DNA from: Diploptera punctata
Lineage: Eukaryota; Arthropoda; Insecta; Blattodea; Blaberidae
Length of the DNA stretch: 64,000 nucleotides
Assembly: GCA_030220185.1 (NCBI GenBank)
Contig: JASPKZ010004952.1
Span: 186,001-250,000, forward strand
Direction: 5' to 3'
Positions within the stretch are counted from its first letter, which is position 1. Every line of letters begins with the position of its first letter. Below are positions 54,913-64,000 of this stretch, piece by piece. The notes beneath the pieces are model-generated. The model was given only the letters and a program-made list of their open reading frames with translations. It was not told the DNA's origin and ran no database searches. Both the position numbers and the translations under genes were made by a program.

Positions 54913-57409
54913 CAAATCAACATTAATATTGAGGTAAGATGTCCAGACCAAAAATAATATAACTAAAAATTTGATCTGTTGTAGACCTGTTTCTTCTAAA
55001 TCCACATTGATAATCTCCTAGAATGTCATCAATATAGGGAGTAAGTCTGCTTACTAATATATTTGTTAGGATTTTGTACAAAGATATAAGTAATGAGATG
55101 CCCCTGTAGTTGTTGCAATCAGTTTTATCTCCTTTTTTATAAATTGGTACGATAATTGATTGTTTCCATTCATCTGGAAGAGCTACTTTTTCCCAAATCA
55201 TACTAAGCAACTAGCGTATTTTGTCTATCAATTTTTCTCCCCCTGATTTTATCAGTTCTGCTGGGATCTCATCTAAACCTGATGCTTTATACATCTTCAA
55301 TTTTTCAATTGCCATTTCAACCTCTCATGCACTTGATTCTGCAACTAGCATTTCTGCTGTCTGTAAATTATCTTCCTCAATGTCCTGTTCTGTATGTACA
55401 TTTAATAGCTGATTAAAGTAACTTTTCCATCTATTTAATATACTCCTGGAATCTGCTATCATATCCCCATTTTCATTCCGAATTATGTTTGTTCTAGCTT
55501 GAAACCCTTTCTTCTCTATACTAATTCCCTGATATAATTCTTTAATGTTCCTACTTTTTGCATTCATTTCAAGATCATTAATCTTCTCTCTCAAATATTC
55601 CCTCTTTTTACTCTTTAGTAACTTGGTGGTTTCCCGTCTAATACTACCCAATTGCTCTAAATTTACCTCATTTGACTCGTGTAACCATTTCAATTTTGCT
55701 AGCTTTCTTTTCTTCACAATGTCAGCACAATCCTCATCAAAACATTTCTTGTTATGCCTCTTTTTTTTAAACAACCAATGCTTTCTGATGCTGACAATTT
55801 AATAGTATCTCTTATAGCATTCCATTCTTTATTTATATCAGTTTCTTCTTTGTTTGCCACATTGTCATCTGAAGATTCCAATACTTCAAATCTATTAGCA
55901 CTTTTGATTTGGTATTCTTGCCGCATTTCATCATTTTTCAAATTTTTTAATTCAAATTTTACAGAATCATCTTTAGCGATTGTCCTCTCATAAGCGATAG
56001 CCGTTGTCTGATTTTCACTCTGACCAGATGAGGATCCGAATTGCAGTCTGTCCCTCTAACTGATCTAACATCGATGATGCTACTGTGCCAGCATTTGTCC
56101 ACTAATACATTATCTATCTGGTTCCGAGTTTCTCCATCTAGAGACATCCAGGTGTATTTATGAATATCCTTATGCTGAAATGTTGTGCTCTTAACAATGA
56201 GATTCTTTGATGTGGCAAATGTGACTAATCTAACCCCGTTGTCGTTACTATCTTCATGAAGACTGAATTTGCCTATTGTTGGTTTGAATATATCTTCCCA
56301 CCCCACTTTTGCATTAAAATCTCCTAAGACAATTTTCATGTGATATCGTGAAAGGCTATCAAATAAGCTATCTAATTCTTCATAGAACTCGTCCTTGATC
56401 TTGTCATCTTTATCTTCTGTGGAGGCATGTACATTTACAATTATAAAATCATGTCTTTACCCTTTAGAATTATGTATGATATCCTATTACCCTTTAGAAT
56501 TATGTATGATATCCTATCACCAACAAACTTAATATCTCGGATAGCGGATAGGATCCTCCTTCTGACTGAAAAACCCATTCCAAATGCAGGTCTTTCTGCT
56601 GCCCCGTAGTATAATGCAAAGCTTCCTGATTCCTGACTATCTTCTCCTGGCCACCTAACTTCCTGTAAAGCGACTATATCCAAGGGTGATTTATCTAATT
56701 CCACATTAATAACTCTAGTGCCCCGCTATTATGTAAAGTCCTAACATTCCATGTTCCTAGGAACATATCCCTGTGTTTGAGCCTTTGGCATGGGTTCCCT
56801 GAAGTAGTCCCCGCCCGGAGAACCGAATGGGAGACTATTTGACCTCCGGAAAATTTTACCCCAGTTGAACCCATGTCTGCATTTATTGACGGTTGTATTT
56901 TTACAGTGAAAGATCATCACTCTTTCGACCAACGTACTTTTTTCATCTGGCTTATCACCTTCGACCAGTCCGGCATGGGTAACCCTATCGGCAGCAATGC
57001 TACTGCCGGCATAGCTCTCAGGGTCATTTAAGCACGTAAGCCACTCCACCATGACAAGGTAAAGATACCATGGAGGGAAGTATTTGTTACTAATTTTAAT
57101 AACAGTTGTATGATTGTGAATTAAATATACTGGTTGAAAAAATTATTTATCTTTAATATTTGGTTGGACTATTTATTTTTCTTTTTAGTGTCTTGACTAA
57201 TCATTATTTTTTACAGTGATAAAAATAAAGTAAATTCAGAATTTTTTTATGGTAGTTGGGTGGGTTTTTTAAGTGGGTTTTTTTTGGGTGGTTGGATGGG
57301 TAGTAAACCCTGGTTTGTGTGTTATTGATTCAAGCTGAAATCAAATTTGTTTTATAGATATTGTATACATTTAAAATATGCTGTTGTGGTAGAATGTTGT
57401 GAGCTAAAA

Positions 57410-57690
57410 TTTCCAACAATTTATACCTATTGATTTTGTCGAAGGCTTTTTTAAAGTCCACAAAAACTAAGTGTGTTTCTACATTGAACTACCTGTGTTT
57501 TTCTATTAATAATTTCATGAAGAAGTAACCATCACAGCAGGATTGACCTTCACGAAAGCCATTCAGTTCTTTGTTAAGGAGGCTGTTAAGATGTTTGTAT
57601 AATTTGTTCTTAATTATATTAACGTAAATTTTGTATCGATTATTTAATAAGCTGACGCCTCTGTAATTTTAACAGTTTTTCTTGTCTTTT
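57410..57690 (-). mobile_element. LINE RT fragment
   Basis: The minus strand reads NYRGVSLLNNRYKIYVN, LNKELNGFREGQSCCDG and ETHLVFVDFKKAFDKINR: RT motifs 2 to A. It ends near a poly-T tract. Confidence 0.72.
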
Positions 57691-57699
57691 TTTTTTTTC

Positions 57700-58018
57700 A
57701 AAACCTATGGATCCAAACTCCAAATACTCTCACTTTAACATCAACCAATAACATCCCAACAGACTTGATTACGAGTGGCGGTTTTAACTCTTCTGAGGGA
57801 TGAACTATCAAGAAGAATTAACGAAAATGAGAATCAACAAAGCTCCTGGAGAGGATGGAATCAATACTGAACTGTATAAAAATGCAAATCCTCTGTTTTT
57901 ATACAGATTTCTTAAATTGTTAAATAAACTATGGGAAGGGAGAGACATTGCTGTAGGTCGGAAAAAATCTATTGTAATACCAATATTTAAAAAAGGAGAC
58001 ATCAATGTGAGTTTTTAA
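57700..58018 (+). mobile_element. LINE RT fragment, opposite strand
   Basis: The plus strand reads ELTKMRINKAPGEDGINTEL and SIVIPIFKKGDIN, the region just upstream of the piece at 57410-57690. Together they suggest a 5' inversion of one LINE. Confidence 0.7.
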
Positions 58019-58342
58019 TATATTTGAAACTTGGTGGAACTATGATACATAGGTTGAATTTATTGATGTTTACCTCAAAGACTCAGTTTCCATTAATTAT
58101 AAAAAATTAGCTAAATCCAATCACACTTCACTGTGGCTCAATCTGATATGAAATGAATGGGAAAGTAAATAAAAGTATTCTAGCAAACATAGAAAACACA
58201 TCATTCAATTCAATACCCCACCTTGTGTTGCTGTGGTTATGTGGATTGAATGAAAAGAAGAAAATAGATTTTTTTAATAGAATTTTTTTTTATTGTAAAG
58301 CTAGTGGATTGACTACTTTTTTGTTAGACCATTTTCTGCATA

Positions 58343-58388
<46 letters not shown>

Positions 58389-58390
58389 AA
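58343..58390. repeat. (GA)n microsatellite
   Basis: About 20 AG units. Confidence 0.95.
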
Positions 58391-58727
58391 TTGTTTTCTA
58401 AATTCAAATGCACACTTGCAAAGATTGCCCCTGCACTTGATTGATAGTCATAGCAAATGCAAGGCATATTAGAAATTTAAATCGTTTGAACTTGAACACA
58501 TGCGTATTCAAATATGTTGCATCAAAATATTATTTTACTATAAAAACATGCACATATTCGAATTCAATGTTATGACAAAATTTCAAGTCAATTGACCTAC
58601 TATTTAATGAGTTTTATGAGCACAAATAGATGCAGGCTGAATATTTATATATAAAGGTCATAAATAACTTAAAAAATATACAAAATAAAATTAACAGATA
58701 AAACCTTTCAAGAAAGTGTTTACCTAC

Positions 58728-58862
58728 CTCTGTACCAATATGATTTCCATTAACTCGAAGAGACAGTAGTGTTAGTTTCTGTGCTAATTCAGCAAAACAT
58801 TTGATTCCTTGACAGCTAATGTCATTGCACATGAAATTCAACCTGGTGACATGCTGGAACTC
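58728..58862 (-). CDS. LRRC34: LRRC34-like exon B
   Basis: This exon is exactly 45 codons, bounded by a TTTTTATAG acceptor and a GAG|GTAGGT donor, phase 0 at both ends. It carries two LRR units, VTRLNFMCNDISCQGIKCF and LTLLSLRVNGNHIGTE. Joining it to exon C restores the expected NxIGxEGGKYLA repeat ending, which supports the splice. Confidence 0.85.
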
Positions 58863-58929
58863 CTATAAAAAGTAATACAATAATAAAATAAATTTGATTT
58901 CTGTGAAATAATACAGTATGTTTAACCTC

Positions 58930-59270
58930 CAAGTGCGACAGGCTTAGAAGGCCCTTGGCCTACCAGCTAACTGCTGGCCTTATGTCCACATGTGTTAATC
59001 ACAGAGGTAGACAATCATAAGCCAGTGTAGGAGTGCATGTGGTCAGTATGTCGGGTCCCCCAGCCGTCACAGCTGTTCTTCTCAACCTGGAGTCGGTACT
59101 TATTGCAGCTATCCAAATGCCTCACGATGCAGGATGGGCACTGGTCTCATACTGGCCAAAATTTCATGAGAAAATTTCTTCCCTCGTGAAGACTCAAACC
59201 AGCACAAGTCCGATAGCTCTGCGCCAAGGCATCTTGCCTTAACTACTCGGCTATGGGACATACAGTATGT
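58930..59270 (-). mobile_element. SINE-D copy, reverse
   Basis: AGGCCCTTGGCCTACC, TCCACATGTGTTAATCACAG and GAGAAAATTTCTTCCCTCGT in reverse; head at the right with CTTAACTACTCGGCTATGGG. Starts 68 bp from exon B. Confidence 0.82.
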
Positions 59271-59274
59271 ATAG

Positions 59275-60085
59275 CAAACTTCAAAATGTTATATTTAATA
59301 AAAAGTGTTCACAATATTTAAATAAACAATAATATCATAAATACAGTTATCGAGCATCTTTTGTCTAATTACTGACTTGAAGTGACCATATTCTAAAGTT
59401 TTAGAGGAGCTTGGTACTTTATTAAATATTTTAGAGACATGTATTCGTAACTGAATTTTGTTATGTATCTGCAAAATTGTAGAATAATATCATTACAATT
59501 TCTAGTTTGTAATCCAGAAAATTGGCAAAACATCAAATTTGTTAATATTTAATTTAACATAGAGAGGCACTGCAATATACAGGTGAATAAAACATATGGG
59601 GACAAACTTCAGGAGGTTATTCTTGCAATGAAGAGGTACAAACAAGAACACATCAACATTACTGACGATTTTATTATTAATTTAACACTTCTCATTGAAG
59701 GATAAATTTTTCTCTTCAAATACATCAACATTATGTCCAGAAATAGATTACTACTGTTACTGGTACATTGTGTTCTACTAATTCTCAGCTAAGCTCCAGT
59801 AGTAATTGAAACAAACCAGATGTATGACTGCATTTTCATTGATCGAATAATGATTATACCTTTAAGGATGTAAGAAAATGTAGTTTGTTCTCTAAAACTC
59901 AAAAATTAAGAAAATAGAAATAGTAATACTAATAGTAATAATAAAAATATATAGCCTATTATCTAGCACTTTTCCCTATAGGTATGTTATATAGGAGACT
60001 CTTAAAATAATTTTCAAACACTGCGCAAGTTTAATAGATTAAATAAGAACTAAACCTCATAGTGATTTTTCCATGTGAATGTTAA
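59275..60085. other. intron DNA, no gene seen
   Basis: A SINE-B 3' end in reverse (ACACTTCTCATTGAAGGATA) is at about 59685-59730. Nothing else recognised. Confidence 0.4.
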
Positions 60086-60367
60086 ATTAAATAAGCATTA
60101 TATTTAAATTAATATTGGGAAGTAAACATTATGAGGTTATATCATATGGAGAACATATTTTTATCAACTCACCTCATATGATTTCAAATTTCTTTGATAC
60201 CGACAGTTTTAGACAATATCATGTCCTTCTTCAGTCATGGCTTCCACTGATGAAATTCTGTGATTGTTGATTTCTCTAATGACATCACCTCTTGTGCTGC
60301 CATATTTCGTAGGGATTATAAACTTTGTAATTAAATTTTTATCCACCGGAATATTGAAATTCATAGA

Positions 60368-61347
60368 TCAATATTTATTCTTCTGAATGAATATCATTTC
60401 CCAAATTGTCAATTCCAACGATTTATCCAATTGTTTCAAAAGTTTTGCCTCTTTCTCAATTTTATGATGTTCTAGCAAACTATGTGTAGCAATTACTGAT
60501 TTTTCAATTTCACAATTTTTAATATTTCTAAAATGTTCTTTAGTGCGTGTTTCCAAATTCCTTTTTGTTTTTCCTATGTATACTTTGCTACAATCAATAC
60601 AATTTATTTGATAAATTCCATATTTCTTACTGTCTGGGATGTTGATTTTTTTATTTGTACTTATAAGTTTTTCAAGACCAAATTTATTTATTGGTGCCAA
60701 AGTAATGTTGTATTTGTCAAGTATTTTTTTAAATTTCCTATGTACTATTGGATGGTAAGTAATTTTCTTGAAATTTCTCTTTTCTTTACTAACAATTTGT
60801 AGGGTAGAGCATTCTTTAAGTTGTTTATCTTTCTGAATTTCTTTAATTTGTTAGATATTATACTCTTATTGAAACCATTTAATCTGGCTATATTTAGGAT
60901 ATTCTTATATTCTTTCTTAAAAATTTCTCCTTTTAGTGGGACCTTTATCAATCTATATAAGAGGCTATTAAATATTGCATGTTTATGCGCCAGAGGATTG
61001 TAACCCGTTGATTTTGTATAATTATCAGTATGTGTATCCTTCCTATATACATCAAATTCAACTTTTTGAGTTTTTTCATTCCTAATTATGTATAAATCCA
61101 AAAACGGAATTTAGTTTTCAATTTCTGATTCTATGGTAAATTTAATTGATACATCTTGTAGATTAAGTAATTTCAACGCAACATCAACATGTTTAAAATT
61201 TATTATCGAAAAAATATCATCTACATATCTGTACCAACTCTTGAAAATCCATGGGTAAGCCTTGGTGATATGGCACTCGAAATAACTCTTGTATAAATTA
61301 GCCAAAAAATATAAACATGCAATACTTAATGGCACATAAACATGCAA
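60368..61347 (-). pseudogene. PLE RT C-terminus plus GIY-YIG
   Basis: Read from the right: WYRYVDDIFSI (RT catalytic YVDD), LQDVSIKFTIESEIEN, a stop, then DLYIIRNEKTQKVEFDVYRK, DTHTDNYTKS, and after a break near 60760 the nuclease MAPINKFGLEKLISTNKKIN, YGIYQINCIDCSKVYIGKTK. One stop and one frameshift separate the blocks. The order RT then GIY-YIG is the hallmark of EN+ Penelope-like elements. It is the only RT catalytic motif of a PLE in the window. Confidence 0.88.
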
Positions 61348-61949
61348 TATTTAATAGCCTCTTATATAGATTGATAAAGGTCCCACTAAAAGGAGAAAAT
61401 TTTAAGAAAGAATATGAGAATATCCTAAATATAGCCAGATTAAATGGTTTTAATAAGTGTATAATATCTAACAAATTAAAGAAATTCAGAAAGATAAAAA
61501 ACTTAAAGAATGCTCTACCATACAAATTGTTAGTAAAGAAAAGAGAAATTTCAAGAAAATTACTTACCAACCAATAGTACATACGAAATTTAAAAAAAAT
61601 ACTTGACAAATACAACATTACTTTGGCACCAATAAATAAATTTGGTCTTGAAGAACTTATAAGTACAAATAAAAAAATCAACATCCCAGACAGTAAGGAA
61701 TCTGGAATTTATCAAATAAATTGTATTGATTGTAGCAAAGTATACATAGGAAAAACAAAAAGGAATTTGGAAACATGCACTAAAGAACATTTTAGAAATA
61801 TTAAAAATTGTGAAATTGAAAAATCAGCAATTGCTGCACATAGTTTGCTAGAACATCATAAAATTGAAAAAAGAGGCAAAACTTTTGAAACAATCGGACA
61901 AACCGTTGGAATTGACAATTTGGGAAATGATATTAATTCAGAAGAATAA
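61317..61949 (+). pseudogene. PLE GIY-YIG ORF, plus arm
   Basis: Two open pieces: 61317-61577 (HKHAIFNSLLYRLIKVPLKG) and 61623-61949 (SGIYQINCIDCSKVYIGKTK). Breaks occur at 61577 and near 61868, where an extra base turns EKEAKLLKQ into a shifted frame. Confidence 0.85.
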
Positions 61950-62079
61950 ATATCGATCTATGAATTTCAATATTCTGGTGGATATAAGTTTAATTACTAA
62001 AGTTTATAATCCCAACAAAAGATGGCAGCACAAGAGGTGATTCATTAGAGAAATCAACAATCACAGAATTTCATCAGTG

Positions 62080-62136
62080 GAAGCCATGACTGAAGAAGGA
62101 TATGATTTTGTCTGAAACCGTCGGTATCAAAGAAAT
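62080..62136 (+). ncRNA. hammerhead ribozyme, PLE-b plus arm
   Basis: CTGAAGA 62090-62096, stem II AG(G)ATA/TGTCT with wobble, GAAA 62114-62117, stem III ACC-GTC-GGT, H17 A at 62126, inner stem I TGA/TCA. The matching minus-arm site (about 60195-60245) has AAAA for GAAA. Confidence 0.7.
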
Positions 62137-62199
62137 TTGAAATCATATGAGGTGAGTCAATAAATATATGTTCTCCACTCACTATTAAATAAGCATTGT

Positions 62200-63035
62200 T
62201 ATATTGCAACAGATGAGCAATGCAGAATATATTGGGATTTCTATTGTTTCAAAATGACCACTTCTGTAGAATTTGTGAAACATTGGAATGGAAAGCAGAG
62301 AGAAACAAATTATTGAATATTTTCAAACAGTTTAGTGAAAAACATCCTACATTAACCACTGAGGATGTGGTGAAAATAATAGCAGAATTTACAGGTGAGT
62401 CAGCATGGAGCATAAATTCTGCTCGTAATGAAATAGTAAATAAAGGATATCTATCGTCATCATGAAAAAATTTAAACATCTGATTAGGTAGGTCCATATA
62501 TATTTTTTTCATAAATAAATAAGAAATAAGAGAAGTACCTAATTATTTGTACCATCTTACCTTGTACTTAGCCTCATTTCCCATAAAATGTGTTGTTGTC
62601 TAAGAACAATGTTTCAATCATTGACAGTTCTATACACAATTCACTCATATAGCAGGTAAAAGTAGCACCACAGTCCTCCAATAGACGGAGATGGCGGAGT
62701 AATACCTTATGTAAGTTTCTTTACAGTACGAATGGAACTTACCTTGGAATTAGTATACCATGTTAATAAAAAAATGGAATCATAAACCTTCACAATGTGT
62801 GGGCTACAGAAAATCCTAGAGAATGATTGAATTATCACATCAGGAATGGTTCTGCATCAATGTTTGGGCAGGGATCGTTGGAAACGACCTATTTGAACCA
62901 TTTGTTTTGCCATAATGCCTTTTTGGAGAGGTATATTTGGAATTTCTGCAGAAAACTCTACCTCTTTTGGTGGAGAATGTGCCTTTTGCAATACAACAGG
63001 GAATGTGACTGATGCATGATAGAGTAGTAGTCACT
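62200..63035 (+). pseudogene. DDE transposase-like relic
   Basis: In shifting frames the plus strand reads NGIINLHNVWATENPRE (62780-62826), FCINVWAGIVGNDLFEPFVL (about 62848-62910), then YLEFLQKTLPLLVENV and LMHD. The INVWAGIVG...LP...MHDGAP series belongs to a common arthropod DDE (IS630/Tc1-like) transposase family; the second catalytic D survives in LMHD. An 81-codon frame at 62220-62465 with an HTH-like HPTLTTEDVVKIIAEFTGES may be its N-terminal region; that link is inference. Confidence 0.65.
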
Positions 63036-63209
63036 TAATCATGAATGTTTATGTACACCTTAACAACATCTTCCGTGTTTTTTCTTGTTTTTTCCCGACA
63101 CACATAGATCTTCAAAGTCTCACTAGATGGTATAGTTTGCTTGATTTTACAAAAAGTGTACAATCCTTTTTTTTCTTCTGAATAATGTATTAAAATTATT
63201 ATAAAAGTT

Positions 63210-63535
63210 TCTTCTTTTTTTTTATTCAATGCCCCAGGTTGTCATTTTGACATTTCTGGTGTTCTCTCCTGGCGTTGGCTTAATTGTAACCCACTTCTGA
63301 AGTTGGGGCACCTAGAAGGTAGAATTACATTACCCTGATGATATGATGGGTGATAAATGATAATGAAGCACCAGGAGAGTTCTTAACCTAAACTTAACGT
63401 AAATTCCAGATCATGGGCAACCACAGGAATAATTCCCTTTATGGAAAAATTCTTGTGGTTTGACCAGAAATTGAACCTGGGACCTCATGAACTGTAGTCG
63501 TCAGAAACGTTGACCACTAGCCCATGAGACTGGTC
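63210..63535 (-). mobile_element. SINE-A, full length, TSD
   Basis: 326 bp in reverse, flanked by TTATTATAAAAGTT (63196-63209, 63536-63549). The head at the right has B-box GAAATTGAACCTGGGACC (plus strand) and A-box region CGTTGACCACTAGCCCATGA. It defines the family's ends. 50 bp left of exon A's donor. Confidence 0.9.
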
Positions 63536-63585
63536 TTATTATAAAAGTTATCTGTAATGTAATGAAGAAGTTAGTCATATGTTAC

Positions 63586-63718
63586 CTGCAGGAACTGGGT
63601 TAGGATTTGAAGTCCTTCATTTGTAATGTTATTATAACTTAAGTCGACAGCTGTTACTTCAGGATGATATCTTAACCAATCACAAAGTACTGTCACATCC
63701 AAGTCATGGAGTCTCCGT
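63586..63718 (-). CDS. LRRC34: LRRC34-like exon A (most 5' seen)
   Basis: This 133-nt exon has an AG acceptor at 63719-63720 and a CAG|GTAAC donor. It starts with one leftover base, so the missing upstream exon should end in phase 2. It encodes RRLHDLDVTVLCDWLRYHPE, then the LRR core VTAVDLSYNNITNEGLQIL. The consensus LxxLxLxxNxIxxEG is clear. No initiator is visible here; the gene continues to the right of the window. Confidence 0.8.
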
Positions 63719-63764
63719 CTAAAAATTCAATAAATCCAAAATTACACTACATCATAATAACTCA

Positions 63765-64000
63765 TGTTGGTTCCAGTGGTCTAATGGTAATGTTTCTTGT
63801 TTCTAGTCCAGAGGGTCATAGATTCAAACCTGACAAAATTCAACAGATTTTTAGGGTGGAAAAATCCAAGGGAGGGACTTTAAGTCGTGGATCCAAAGTC
63901 TGAAGATTTTCAGGCTCGTAAAAGAATCACAAGCCTGAATAAAAAGGCCTCTGTGAAAAATTTAACTGACCTTCATCCATCCAAGTAATACCTTAGTTGC
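63765..64000 (+). mobile_element. SINE-E, cut by window edge
   Basis: Head CCAGTGGTCTAATGGTAATG with GATTCAAACCTGAC, body GAGGGACTTTAAGTCGTGGA and CTGAAGATTTTCAGGCTCGT. Runs off the right edge. Confidence 0.78.

Larger units (their letters stand above)
53966..54961. mobile_element. PLE-c inverted dimer, 1.0 kb, TSD
   Basis: Flanked by ACTAAAAATCTGAT / ACTAAAAATTTGAT (53952-53965, 54962-54975; one change). The minus arm encodes ENTKDLTIWEKIYIQKNRN and KSAVAAHVWSEKHNI; the plus arm (54513-54755) encodes CEKIYIGKTKRNLKIRTKEH. The arms meet near 54480. Both arms end in hammerheads and ATCTTACCTCAATATTAATG. Confidence 0.87.
51226..57065 (-). mobile_element. near-complete LINE-F with two nested elements
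   Basis: About 3.3 kb of LINE-F once the Tc1 element (51708-53255) and PLE dimer (53966-54961) are removed. The 5' end at 57052 encodes MVEWLTCLNDPESYAGSSIA, the usual leader of this family; the EEP domain begins near 56704 (LDIVALQEVRWPGED) with MKIVLGDFNAKVGW and NQIDNVLVDKCW; RT text is at 55210-53529 (YADDVVLLA). The 3' end is (GTAA)n. Numerous stops and an EEP-region duplication of ISYIILKG (near 56450-56520). Confidence 0.85.
60100..62183. mobile_element. PLE-b inverted dimer, 2.1 kb, TSD
   Basis: Flanked by ATTAAATAAGCATT (60086-60099, 62184-62197). The minus arm (60100 to about 61315) is longer and includes RT sequence; the plus arm (about 61320-62183) starts at THKHAIFNSLLYRLI-type text. 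Both arms carry GIY-YIG and end at hammerhead positions and CATATGAGGTGAGT. Confidence 0.9.
6302..63718 (-). other. LRRC34: LRRC34-like gene, eight exons spanning the window
   Basis: Eight minus-strand exons form one gene. Junction phases fit at every step: exon A ends in phase 0, B 0, C 0, D 2, E 0, F 1, G 0, H 1. Introns calculated from the boundaries are 4723, 10157, 6226, 2722, 17161, 12753 and 2254 bp. The product is a run of ribonuclease-inhibitor-type leucine-rich repeats (LDLSYNNIT, LRVNGNHIG, LDLSCNELG, LMLGHNRIH, LDLAANQFT) followed by a DVLIYRVDGEL segment and a charged C-terminal extension. Repeat order, the LDISRP segment and the post-LRR segment match what I recall of vertebrate LRRC34, a germline-associated LRR protein. 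Every intron is filled with transposons. N-terminal exons must lie to the right of the window. The identification is from memory of the family, not a search; another LRR protein of the same superfamily is possible. Confidence 0.75.

Noticed and set aside
1..64000. CRISPR arrays, bacterial operons, rRNA
   Set aside because: No spaced direct repeats or rRNA signatures; the sequence is eukaryotic with introns and retroelements.

Overview
This is eukaryotic, almost certainly insect, nuclear DNA: AT-rich, with GT-AG introns, dense non-LTR (RTE-clade) LINE fragments, Penelope-like retroelements (PLEs), tRNA-headed SINEs, piggyBac and Tc1 elements and microsatellites. The LINE family whose 3' end encodes GRPRMRWENN...LAQDRDVWR resembles repeats I associate with cockroaches, so a large hemimetabolous (possibly blattodean) genome is my guess; species identity is inference.

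The only host gene I can support runs on the minus strand across nearly the whole window (about 63718 down to 6302). Eight exons, all with GT-AG boundaries and matching reading phases, assemble into about 473 codons of a leucine-rich-repeat protein that resembles LRRC34. Exons are at 63586-63718, 58728-58862, 48346-48570, 41890-42119, 39002-39167, 21567-21840, 8746-8813 and 6302-6491. The N-terminal exons lie beyond the right edge, and the 3' end is uncertain. About 56 kb of the 57.4 kb span is intron.

The introns are layered with transposable elements. Labels used below are mine. PLE: Penelope-like elements with GIY-YIG endonuclease ORFs, many present as head-to-head inverted dimers or as short palindromes, and many ending in a hammerhead ribozyme (HHR). 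LINE-F: an RTE-clade family with (GTAA)n tails. RTE-1: another RTE-clade family with (ATG)n tails. SINE-A to SINE-E and SINE-I: tRNA-headed SINEs. piggyBac: TTAA-flanked elements and MITEs.

Layout: 1-6.3 kb, mixed repeats and PLEs. 6.3-8.8 kb, the last two exons with LINE-F, SINE-A and microsatellites between them. 8.8-21.5 kb, a large intron with RTE LINEs (a TSD-flanked 3.6 kb copy at 14507-18150 split by a PLE) and several palindromes. 21.8-39 kb, the largest intron, with two piggyBac elements, a 2 kb PLE inverted dimer and a TIR-bounded 3.75 kb element with nested insertions. 39-48 kb, exons E to C among SINEs and a LINE/SINE composite. 48.6-58.7 kb, a nearly complete LINE-F interrupted by a Tc1-type transposon and a PLE dimer. 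58.9-64 kb, another PLE dimer, a transposase relic, SINEs and the first visible exon.

The most notable signal is the set of palindromic, TSD-flanked PLE derivatives with recognisable hammerhead cores. In one subfamily group the ribozyme core provides the last codons and the stop codon of the endonuclease ORF.
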